DNA from: Helicobacter rappini | Lineage (GTDB): Bacteria; Campylobacterota; Campylobacteria; Campylobacterales; Helicobacteraceae | Reading direction: 5' to 3' | Length of the DNA stretch: 64,000 nt | Assembly: GCF_900198625.1 (NCBI RefSeq) | Contig: NZ_FZPK01000017.1 | Coordinates: forward strand, 1-64,000 | Shown: positions 28,047-35,908 of the stretch, one piece after another | How positions within the stretch are numbered: position 1 is the first letter of the stretch | Layout: each line of letters starts with the position of its first letter | Position numbers and translations under genes: made by a program | Notes under the pieces: model-generated | Told to the model about the DNA's origin: nothing | Databases searched by the model: none | What the model saw: the letters and a program-made list of their open reading frames with translations, nothing else

Positions 28047-28539
28047 GTCCATTCCTTTGAAGATTTAACACGAGATTATTGTAGGTTAGATTTGCATTTT
28101 TTGCATATTCAAGGATAAAGTTATACGCCTTATCTATCCCTTGTGCTTTTTCAATCCGCAAAGTCTCTTCATAAATCTTGCTAATAACCGCTATGGCTGC
28201 TTCATTTGGTTTTCTACGCACAGAATAGTAACCTATGACTTGATTATGCTGATTATAGTTTGGTGTAATGTTGGCAAATACCCAATAGAAATTATTGTGT
28301 TTAGTCTTATTTTTCACAAAAGCAAAGACTTCTTTGCCCTGCTTAATATGCTCCCATAGAATCCTAAAAACACACTTTGGCATGTCTGCATGACGCACAA
28401 TATTGTGGGATTTAAATAAAACTTCTTCTTCATCATACTCTGCATAATCTAAAAATGGCTTGTTGCAATACAGCACATTACCTTTTAAATCCGTTTTTGA
28501 AGTAATTAATACATCTTTATCAAGTATAAGTTCTTGCAT
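28036..28539 (-). CDS. cetB: CetB/Aer-like PAS sensor protein
   Basis: 167 residues with a single PAS domain: [30 protein letters not shown], and [18 protein letters not shown] with [11 protein letters not shown]. It matches the FAD-binding PAS of Aer/CetB. It has no membrane segment or signalling domain, so it needs a transducer, which is encoded immediately downstream. AAGGAAG precedes the ATG. Confidence 0.75.
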   Translation of the reverse strand: MQELILDKDVLITSKTDLKGNVLYCNKPFLDYAEYDEEEVLFKSHNIVRHADMPKCVFRILWEHIKQGKEVFAFVKNKTKHNNFYWVFANITPNYNQHNQVIGYYSVRRKPNEAAIAVISKIYEETLRIEKAQGIDKAYNFILEYAKNANLTYNNLVLNLQRNGHVA

Positions 28540-28856
28540 ACTAACTTCCTTGTAAGTAATTAAATTGAATAATCATAGAACATAAAAGCGACTTGGTATT
28601 ATAACATGTTAGGCTTAATGCAATATTAACGCTAGAACATATACTCTTTGTAACCCTAACTATTGTCTAGTATATCCACAATAAAAATAAGTAAAATCAT
28701 AGTTTAAGGTTTATAAGAATATGACTTTGTTTATATTTTAATCATTTTGCTTACACTTCCAGATAGCAAAAGATTCCAAGTTATTAATTTAATTTTAGCT
28801 TTAACAACTATCGGATAATCGAGATGTGGCTATCTATAAGCGGTAATATTTACACA
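28540..28856. other. Gap between cetB and xthA
   Basis: It contains the cetB promoter region and otherwise AT-rich sequence. No gene or RNA is seen. The xthA transcript enters from the right and no strong terminator is visible. Confidence 0.45.
28598..28603 (-). promoter_or_regulatory. Candidate -10 box of cetB-cetA
   Basis: Reverse-strand TATAAT within CATGTTATAATACC lies about 59 bases upstream of the cetB ATG. Confidence 0.5.
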
Positions 28857-29624
28857 TTACACAACCGCATTCTCATCAATCACAATGCCAACAGGGCAGT
28901 GATCACTCCCCATTATCTCGGGATAAATATGTGCTTCCTTGAGATTCTTGGCAAGACATCTTGAGAGTAAAAAGTAATCAATTCTCCAACCCGTGTTATT
29001 TTGCCTTGCTTTGCCCATGTAGCTCCACCATGTATAAGCATGCTCTTTATCCGGGTAAAAATAGCGATAAGAATCAATAAAGCCGCTATCTAAAAGCACA
29101 CTCATTTTTTCTCGTTCTTCATCAGTAAAACCCGCATTTCTGCGATTTGTCTTTGGATTCTTTAAATCTATCTCTTTATGTGCTACATTTAAATCACCAC
29201 ATACAATCACAGGCTTATATTGCTCTAATCCCTTTAAAAAAGAGCGAAAATCATCTTCCCATTCTTGTCTGTATGTAAGCCGCTCTAGCTCTCGTTTAGA
29301 ATTTGGTGTATAAACATTTACAAGAAAAAAGGTCGCATATTCTGCAACGATAATTCGCCCCTCTTTATCATGGTGTGCTATCCCCATATCATTACACACG
29401 CTTAATGGCTCTGTTTTGCTAAGAATGATTGTGCCAGAGTATCCCTTTTTTTCCGCTTCATTCCAAAACTGATAATATCCATCAAATACAAAATCACTTT
29501 GACTTCTGTGCATTTTAGATTCTTGAATACAAAATACATCAGCATCTATTGTGTTAAAAAAGTCCATAAATCCTTTCGTCATACATGCACGCAAACCATT
29601 TACATTCCAAGATATCATTTTCAT
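28857..29624 (-). CDS. xthA: Exodeoxyribonuclease III / AP endonuclease
   Basis: A base-excision repair enzyme that cuts at abasic sites. Catalytic motifs of the ExoIII family are all present: SWNVNGLRA, the metal-binding CIQESK, VCGDLNVAHKEIDLKNPK and the C-terminal GSDHCPVGI. 255 residues is normal. AGGA lies eight bases before the ATG. Confidence 0.95.
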   Translation of the reverse strand: MKMISWNVNGLRACMTKGFMDFFNTIDADVFCIQESKMHRSQSDFVFDGYYQFWNEAEKKGYSGTIILSKTEPLSVCNDMGIAHHDKEGRIIVAEYATFFLVNVYTPNSKRELERLTYRQEWEDDFRSFLKGLEQYKPVIVCGDLNVAHKEIDLKNPKTNRRNAGFTDEEREKMSVLLDSGFIDSYRYFYPDKEHAYTWWSYMGKARQNNTGWRIDYFLLSRCLAKNLKEAHIYPEIMGSDHCPVGIVIDENAVV

Positions 29625-30022
29625 ATTACTATCCTAAAGTATAAAAGTAGATTCTATATAAAAGAGTAAATTATAACCACAGAAATACAACATTACTTAA
29701 TGCAAATATGGAATCACATTTCTAGCTACAATGTGTAACAAAAAGTAATAAACATGTTATTGAAAGTAAAAAGATTTCTTAAAATATGTTTCTTTTTAAC
29801 ACATGAAAATCCATAGATATCGTGTAAGCAAAATGAAAATCCCAAGAATTTACAAAATATTTGTTACAATTAAGATATAACAAGCTCTTTACACACAGCA
29901 GCATAAACTAACAACATAGTCTTTTAGAGTATTTATTATGCTTCATTCGCAATACAGGATAATGTTTAAAGAGAATGTTTGTGTTTCCATTTGAAACGAT
30001 AACCCAAAACAAGGAGAAGATA
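29625..30022. other. Divergent control region of xthA and por
   Basis: Nearly 400 AT-rich bases without a gene. A candidate por -10 lies at 29865-29870, leaving a leader of about 145 bases, with no clear structure recognised. Confidence 0.4.
29865..29870 (+). promoter_or_regulatory. Candidate -10 box of porCDAB
   Basis: TACAAT within TTGTTACAATTAAG. A second candidate, TATAAC, follows six bases on. The long leader makes the assignment uncertain. Confidence 0.3.
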
Positions 30023-30583
30023 ATGTTAGAAATCAGATGGCATAGTAGAGCTGGTCAGGGTGCTGTAACAGGTGCCAAAGGGCTAGCAGATGTAATCGCT
30101 GGCACAGGCAAAGAGGTGCAGGCTTTTGCGACTTATGGTTCTGCAAAACGCGGTGCTACAATGGCGGCATTTGATAGGTTTGATGATACCCCCATTCTTA
30201 ATCATGAGAAATACATGGAGCCAGATTATGTATTAGTGATTGACCCCGGTCTTACTTTTATCGCAGATATTTTTGAGAATGAAAAGCCTACAACAAAATA
30301 TATTATCACAACGCATTTAAGTAAAGAAGAGTTGCAAGAGAAAAAGCCGGAGTTAAAGGATCGAGAGTTTTACATAGTGGATTGCATTAAGATTTCTTTA
30401 GAGGCATTGGGTAAGCCTATCCCAAATGCGCCTATGCTTGGTGCTTTCATTAAAGAATCTGGTCTTTTACCTATTGAAGAGTTTAAAGAAGCGTTTAAAA
30501 AAGTGTTGGGAAAAAAATTACCACAAAAAATTATTGATGCAAATATGGTGGCAATACAGCGTGCGTATGATGAAGTGCATTAA
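30023..30583 (+). CDS. porC: Pyruvate:flavodoxin oxidoreductase gamma subunit
   Basis: First gene of the four-subunit oxidoreductase that makes acetyl-CoA from pyruvate. The sequence starts MLEIRWHSRAGQGAVTGAKG, the gamma-domain signature, and continues with SAKRGATMAAFDR. AAGGAG before this ATG and the 186-residue length agree with H. pylori PorG/PorC. The frame is open 16 codons upstream without a ribosome site. Confidence 0.95.
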   Translation: MLEIRWHSRAGQGAVTGAKGLADVIAGTGKEVQAFATYGSAKRGATMAAFDRFDDTPILNHEKYMEPDYVLVIDPGLTFIADIFENEKPTTKYIITTHLSKEELQEKKPELKDREFYIVDCIKISLEALGKPIPNAPMLGAFIKESGLLPIEEFKEAFKKVLGKKLPQKIIDANMVAIQRAYDEVH

Positions 30584-30604
30584 TAAAGTATGAAAGGATA
30601 GATT

Positions 30605-31012
30605 ATGCAAAATGCGAATAAAGGTTGGAATGACTTATTACCCGGTGCAGTTGTATTTCCACTTGAAACAGAAGGTGAAAAAAGCCTTGACATGCACCAA
30701 GAGGAGAGAAAATATACAGATAATAGCTCTTACACACTAAGCGTAGCACATTGGCGGACAGAAAAGCCCGTGCATAATGTAGAGCATTGCATTAATTGCT
30801 ATTTTTGCTGGGTGTATTGCCCTGATAGCTCTATTTTAGTAAGAGATGAAAAGATGACTGGTGTAGATTACAAGCATTGTAAAGGTTGTGGTGTGTGTGC
30901 TGATGTGTGTCCTACAAATCCTAAATCTTTAATTATGTTTCAAGATTTTGTTACAAAAGAAGATGCGATTAGTCAATGGCCAGCAAAAGAGAAGAAAGAG
31001 AAAAAGGCATAA
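30605..31012 (+). CDS. porD: Pyruvate:flavodoxin oxidoreductase delta (ferredoxin-like) subunit
   Basis: 135 residues with two [4Fe-4S] motifs: CINCYFCWVYCP and CKGCGVCADVCP. It passes electrons from the TPP site to flavodoxin or ferredoxin. It follows porC by 21 bases and precedes porA by 11. Confidence 0.95.
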   Translation: MQNANKGWNDLLPGAVVFPLETEGEKSLDMHQEERKYTDNSSYTLSVAHWRTEKPVHNVEHCINCYFCWVYCPDSSILVRDEKMTGVDYKHCKGCGVCADVCPTNPKSLIMFQDFVTKEDAISQWPAKEKKEKKA

Positions 31013-31023
31013 GGAGTTAAGCA

Positions 31024-32247
31024 ATGGCAAAAGTATATGATTTACAAGAAGTTGAGGTATGGGATGGCAATGTCGCCGCTAGTCATGCCCTGCGACAAGC
31101 ACAGATTGATGTAATGGCAGCATACCCTATCACACCATCAACACCTATCGTGCAAGATTATGGCACATTTGTTGGCAATGGCTATATTGATGGCGAGTTT
31201 GTGCTTGTAGAATCTGAACATGCGGCAATGAGTGGTTGCGTTGGTGCAGCAGCAGCAGGTGGTAGAGTGGCTACTGCTACAAGCTCACAAGGCTTGGCAT
31301 TAATGGTTGAGGTATTATATCAAGCAAGCGGTATGAGACTGCCTATTGTATTAAATCTAGTTAATCGTGCATTAGCAGCACCGCTAAATATCCATGGCGA
31401 TCATTCAGATATGTATCTATGCCGTGATGCAGGGTGGATTCAGCTTTGCACTTGTAATCCACAAGAAGCTTATGACTTTAACCTTATGGCGTTTAAAATC
31501 GCAGAAGACTATGATGTAAGAGTGCCTACAATAGTGAATCAAGATGGCTTCCTAAGCTCACATACCGCACAAAATGTGCGTCCTTTAAGCGATGAAGAGG
31601 CATATAAATTTATCGGTGATTATAAGGTAAAAAACGCATTGCTTGATTTTAGCAAACCTGTTACTTATGGTGTGCAAGCAGAAGAAGATTGGCATTATGA
31701 GCATAAGGCACAATTACATGCGGCAATCATGGATTCTATGCCTGTTATTGAACGCGTATTTAATGAGTTTAAAGAAAAGACAGGCAGAGCATACAAGCCT
31801 GTAATGAGCTATGATATGGACGATGCGGAAGTAGCAATCTTTGCTATCGGCACAACCGCAGAATCTGCAAGAGTTGCAGCAAAGGCTATGAGAGAGCAAG
31901 GCATAAAAGCTGGAGTTGTAACTATCCATGTATTACGCCCATTCCCTTATAAGCAAGTAGGCGAGGCATTGAAAAACGCAAAAGCAGTGGCTATCATGGA
32001 TAAGTCTTCACCAGCTGGGGCTATGGGTGCTATGTTTAATGAAGTGAGTGCAGCTATCTATCAAGCCGCTACAAATAATCGTCCTATACTTTCTAACTAT
32101 GTGTATGGCTTAGGTGAGAGAGACTTAACACAAAAAGATATTAGAAAGATTTATAGCGAACTTGCGGAGAATGCTAAGGCTGGAAAGCTTACGCATAACG
32201 CACAGCAGTGGATTTGTTTGCGTGGTAAGGAAATGGGTTTTAATTAA
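31024..32247 (+). CDS. porA: Pyruvate:flavodoxin oxidoreductase alpha subunit
   Basis: 407 residues with AAYPITPSTPIVQDYG, ESEHAAMSGCVGAAAAGGR and the dimer-domain VVTIHVLRPFP. It forms the pyrimidine-binding and substrate half of the TPP site with PorB. AAGGAG precedes the ATG. Confidence 0.96.
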   Translation: MAKVYDLQEVEVWDGNVAASHALRQAQIDVMAAYPITPSTPIVQDYGTFVGNGYIDGEFVLVESEHAAMSGCVGAAAAGGRVATATSSQGLALMVEVLYQASGMRLPIVLNLVNRALAAPLNIHGDHSDMYLCRDAGWIQLCTCNPQEAYDFNLMAFKIAEDYDVRVPTIVNQDGFLSSHTAQNVRPLSDEEAYKFIGDYKVKNALLDFSKPVTYGVQAEEDWHYEHKAQLHAAIMDSMPVIERVFNEFKEKTGRAYKPVMSYDMDDAEVAIFAIGTTAESARVAAKAMREQGIKAGVVTIHVLRPFPYKQVGEALKNAKAVAIMDKSSPAGAMGAMFNEVSAAIYQAATNNRPILSNYVYGLGERDLTQKDIRKIYSELAENAKAGKLTHNAQQWICLRGKEMGFN

Positions 32248-32287
32248 GATTCTTAACTTTGAAAAGTTGTATTAAAAAGGAAAGATA

Positions 32288-33232
32288 ATGACAAAAGAGA
32301 TAAAAAATCTAAAACAATTTAGCAAAAGTGCTGAAAGATTTGAAGGTGCGCATTTATTGTGTCCGGGTTGTGCGCATGGTATGATTGTGCGTGAGGTTTT
32401 AAATGCAGTTGATGGACCAATAGCTATTGGAAACTCCACTGGCTGCCTAGAGGTTTCAACAGCGGTATATCCGCATACCTCATGGAATGTGCCATGGATT
32501 CATATCGGTTTTGAAAATGGCTCGACTGCGATTTGTGGTGCTGAAGCTATGTATAAAGCCCTTGAGAGAAAAGGCAAATACAAAGGGCAAAAGCCTAAAT
32601 TTGTAGCATTTGGTGGCGATGGTGCGACCTATGATATTGGATTCCAATGGATTAGTGGCTGTTTTGAAAGAGGGCATGATTTTACATATATTTGCCTTGA
32701 TAATGAAGTGTATGCTAACACTGGCGGACAGAGAAGTGGCTCTACACCACTTGGGGCTAGCACTTCCACAACACCAGCAGGAAAAGTAAGCTATGGTAAA
32801 AAGCAAAAGAAAAAAGACTTGCTAAGCATTATGGCGGCACATGGAAGCCCCTATGTCGCACAAGTCGCACCAAATAAATGGAAAGATATGAATGCTAAGA
32901 TAAAAAAGGCGATTGACACAGAAGGACCTACTTTTATCAATGCTATGAGTGCTTGCACGACTGAATGGAAATTTAACTCAAATCACACCGTTGAAATGAG
33001 TGATTTAGCCGTAGATAGTCTTGTATTCCCATTGTATGAAATCATTGATGGGCACGAATTGCGTATCACTTACCGCCCTAAAAAAGTCATTCCCGTTAGA
33101 GATTATCTAGCCGCACAAGGCAGATTCAAACATTTATTTAAACCAGAAAATGAGCATATCATCGAGCAATTTCAAAAAGATGTTGATGCTAGATGGGAGC
33201 TACTACAAAGAAGAGAAGAAGCAAAGTTGTAA
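32288..33232 (+). CDS. porB: Pyruvate:flavodoxin oxidoreductase beta (TPP-binding) subunit
   Basis: 314 residues. CPGCAHG is the N-terminal cysteine motif of PorB. The TPP and Mg site reads FGGDGATYDIG, then LDNEVYANTGGQRSG. It is the last gene of the operon; no clear terminator is seen after it. In Helicobacter this enzyme is essential and oxygen-sensitive. Confidence 0.96.
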   Translation: MTKEIKNLKQFSKSAERFEGAHLLCPGCAHGMIVREVLNAVDGPIAIGNSTGCLEVSTAVYPHTSWNVPWIHIGFENGSTAICGAEAMYKALERKGKYKGQKPKFVAFGGDGATYDIGFQWISGCFERGHDFTYICLDNEVYANTGGQRSGSTPLGASTSTTPAGKVSYGKKQKKKDLLSIMAAHGSPYVAQVAPNKWKDMNAKIKKAIDTEGPTFINAMSACTTEWKFNSNHTVEMSDLAVDSLVFPLYEIIDGHELRITYRPKKVIPVRDYLAAQGRFKHLFKPENEHIIEQFQKDVDARWELLQRREEAKL

Positions 33233-33600
33233 TACACTTTTCGAGTTTGCTATTCTCCATTAACTATTCTTTTAAAACTATTAGGATTTAGATTTACTTG
33301 ATGAAGTAGATCCAAAATCCTTGAATTTCTACATGCACTCTCCATGCTATTCAATCGCTTTTTTATTAACCCTAGACACTACAACTCTTAAGTTATATGA
33401 AGTTATCATAGAGTATATAATTCAATCCGATTTTATAGCCATTTGAGTGGACTGCTGAGGTCCAGCGTAACCGCGAGTCTTAGTTTCTAAATCCTACATT
33501 CATTGTAGTGTTTATGGAATCTAAAAGTATAGTGTATCTATAAAATAACCCACAAACAAATTTTCACAAACAAAAAATCACAAAACTTGCAATTTTGTTG
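33233..33600. other. Gap after porB with a small GC-rich hairpin patch
   Basis: No gene is seen. At 33448-33464 the sequence TGGAC-TGCTGAG-GTCCA forms a hairpin, followed at once by GCG-TAAC-CGC. This is GC-rich for its surroundings and may be a remnant of a dispersed repeat or part of a small structured RNA. The rpsB promoter lies at the right edge. Confidence 0.4.
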
Positions 33601-33606
33601 TATAAT
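33601..33606 (+). promoter_or_regulatory. Candidate -10 box of rpsB-tsf
   Basis: TATAAT within TTGTTGTATAATTTC, with a TTGCAA about 12 bases earlier. It would start a leader of about 155 bases. Confidence 0.55.
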
Positions 33607-33612
33607 TTCTGC

Positions 33613-33767
33613 TTTGTGGAAAAACTCACATGTCAATCCTAAAAGTTGGTTGCCCTTTTTTTGTGTGTTCAAGCTTAAGCTTGGTTTTACTGCAAATTCA
33701 AGGGTTAATGGGCATGGTGGCAAAACCAATTCACAAAATTTACTATTAAATTTTAAGGAGCTGTAAT
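33613..33767 (+). ncRNA. Structured leader of rpsB, candidate S2 autoregulatory element
   Basis: The leader between the promoter and rpsB can fold into a long-range stem: TGGTTGCCC (33647-33655) pairs with GGGCA (33710-33714) and ACCA (33725-33728). A 10-base bulge, TGGTGGCAAA, lies on the 3' side. The enclosed part has a 14-base palindrome CAAGCTTAAGCTTG (33670-33683). Regulation of rpsB-tsf by S2 binding to the leader is known in other proteobacteria, so a similar role is inferred here. Confidence 0.45.
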
Positions 33768-34574
33768 ATGGTTACTATGAAAGATTTGTTGGAATGTGGT
33801 GTGCATTTTGGACATCAAACAAGGCGATGGAATCCAAAAATGAAGAAATTCATCTTTGGTGTGCGTAAAAATATCCACATTATTGATTTGCAAAAGACGC
33901 TGCGTTACTTCCGCTACACTTATAACATTGTGCGTGATGCGGCGAGTGAGGGCAAAGTGATTATGTTTGTTGGGACAAAAAAACAAGCAAGTGATACTTT
34001 GAGAGAGTATGCTGAAAAGGTAAATGCACCTTATGTAAATTATCGTTGGCTTGGTGGTATGCTCACAAACTTTAGCACGATTAAAAAGTCAGTGAGAAAG
34101 CTTGAGATTATTGAAGAGATGGAATCAAGTGGGCAAATTGATCTTTTAACAAAAAAAGAAAAACTTATGCTTATGCGTAAAAAAGAGAAGTTAAATAAAT
34201 ATCTTGGTGGGATACGACATCTTAAAAAAGCCCCTGATATGCTGTTTGTTGTTGATGCACTGAAAGAAAAGATTGCAGTTGGCGAGGCAAGAAAGCTTGG
34301 AATTCCAGTAGTTGCACCACTTGATACAAATTGCGATCCAGATTTAATCGACTATCCAATTCCGGGCAATGATGATGCGATTCGCTCTATCCAGCTTTTC
34401 TGTAAAGAAATAAGCGATGCGATCACAGAAGGGCGTGAGATGAATGGCATTGAGGGTGAAGAAAATGCAGAGAGAACAGAGCCGCTACCTGCTACAGAAG
34501 CTGAAAAAGATGAGGTAATGGCAGAATTACAAGCAGAAATGGAAAAAGAGTTTCAAGCAAAAGAAGGAGAATAA
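33768..34574 (+). CDS. rpsB: 30S ribosomal protein S2
   Basis: 268 residues. It contains [30 protein letters not shown] and [22 protein letters not shown] (positions around 185-210), all standard for uS2. The last 40 residues are an acidic, glutamate-rich tail. AAGGAG precedes the ATG, and tsf follows after two bases. Confidence 0.97.
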   Translation: MVTMKDLLECGVHFGHQTRRWNPKMKKFIFGVRKNIHIIDLQKTLRYFRYTYNIVRDAASEGKVIMFVGTKKQASDTLREYAEKVNAPYVNYRWLGGMLTNFSTIKKSVRKLEIIEEMESSGQIDLLTKKEKLMLMRKKEKLNKYLGGIRHLKKAPDMLFVVDALKEKIAVGEARKLGIPVVAPLDTNCDPDLIDYPIPGNDDAIRSIQLFCKEISDAITEGREMNGIEGEENAERTEPLPATEAEKDEVMAELQAEMEKEFQAKEGE

Positions 34575-34576
34575 AA

Positions 34577-35722
34577 ATGCGTGATGAGACTAAAGAAGCA
34601 TTGCAAAATGCAAAAGATGCAATTAGCGAAGCAGGAAAGCAAATAAAGCAAGAAGTGCAAGAGATTTCTGCAAAGGTTGTAGCAGAGTTGCGTAAAAAGA
34701 CTGATGCAGGTATCATGGAATGCAAAAACGCATTGAAAGAATGTAAAGGAAATATTGAAGAAGCAATAGAGTATTTACGCAAAAAAGGGTTAAGCAAGGC
34801 AGCTAAAAAGGCAGATAGAATTGCAGCTGAGGGCGTTATCGCAATGAAAATTGCTGATGATTTCACAAAGGCTACTTTGGTTGAGGTGAATTCTGAAACA
34901 GACTTTGTAGCTAAAAATGAAGATTTTCAAGAGATTGTTGCAAATATCCTTGATTTGGCATTCAAACGCTCGTTAAACACAACAGAATCTTTAATGCAGC
35001 TTAGCGTTAATGGCGAGTCTTTTGAAGATTATTTAAAGCAAAAGATTGCCATTATTGGAGAAAATATTGTTATCCGCCGTGTTGCCACTATCACATGTAA
35101 GCCAAATCAGCTTATTAATGGATACTTGCACCATAATAAAAAGGTGGGAGCAATCACGCTTTTAAGCGTTGAAAAAGATGAGAATGTGTCTAAATTGAAT
35201 GAATTTAGCAAACTTTTGAGTATGCATATCGCGTCTATGAAGCCAAAGTTTTTGAGTTATAAAGAGCTTGATAAAGATTTTGTAGCAAAAGAGAGAGTAG
35301 CTATTGCTGCGGAATTAGAGAAAGAAAATGAAGAGTTAGCAAGACTAAAAAAGCCATTGCACCGCATTCCAGAATTTGTAAGCCGCAGTGAGCTTAGTGA
35401 ATCTGTATTGAAAGCAAAAGAGGAAGAATTGCGTGCTACATTAAAGCGTGAAGGAAAACCAGAGGCAATATGGGATAAAATTATTCCCGGACAGCTAGAT
35501 CGCTTTATCCTTGATAATACGATTTTAGACCAGAGATTAACCCTATTAGCACAGCTTTATGCCCTTGATGATAAAAAGACTATCACGCAGGTGCTGAATG
35601 AAAAAAGCAAAGAGTTAAATGACAATATACAAGTAGTATCTTTCATAAACTTTGAGCTAGGTGAAGGTATCGAAAAGAAAGTGGATAACTTTGCTGAAGA
35701 AGTTGCTGCACAAATGAAGTAA
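34577..35722 (+). CDS. tsf: Elongation factor Ts with an N-terminal extension
   Basis: The nucleotide exchange factor for EF-Tu. The normal EF-Ts start (KVVAELRKKTDAGIMECKNAL) and the EF-Tu contact NSETDFVAKN are present. About 30 residues (MRDETKEALQNAKDA and on), likely a charged helix, precede this, making it 381 long. The start is well supported by GGAG seven bases upstream and by tight coupling to rpsB. Confidence 0.95.
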   Translation: MRDETKEALQNAKDAISEAGKQIKQEVQEISAKVVAELRKKTDAGIMECKNALKECKGNIEEAIEYLRKKGLSKAAKKADRIAAEGVIAMKIADDFTKATLVEVNSETDFVAKNEDFQEIVANILDLAFKRSLNTTESLMQLSVNGESFEDYLKQKIAIIGENIVIRRVATITCKPNQLINGYLHHNKKVGAITLLSVEKDENVSKLNEFSKLLSMHIASMKPKFLSYKELDKDFVAKERVAIAAELEKENEELARLKKPLHRIPEFVSRSELSESVLKAKEEELRATLKREGKPEAIWDKIIPGQLDRFILDNTILDQRLTLLAQLYALDDKKTITQVLNEKSKELNDNIQVVSFINFELGEGIEKKVDNFAEEVAAQMK

Positions 35723-35908
35723 ATTTTTGGTTAATGCTGATGGATTTGTTAAGATTATAACAAGTATGGATTCTGCGAAATCCATATAGCATTCTTAGTG
35801 AAATTGATTTCATCACGACTCACATACATAAGCTAAAGATTATTTTTGAAGACATATTGAAGCAGGGCATATAGCATTATGATACAGCAAGGTAGTTATA
35901 GGATCTTT

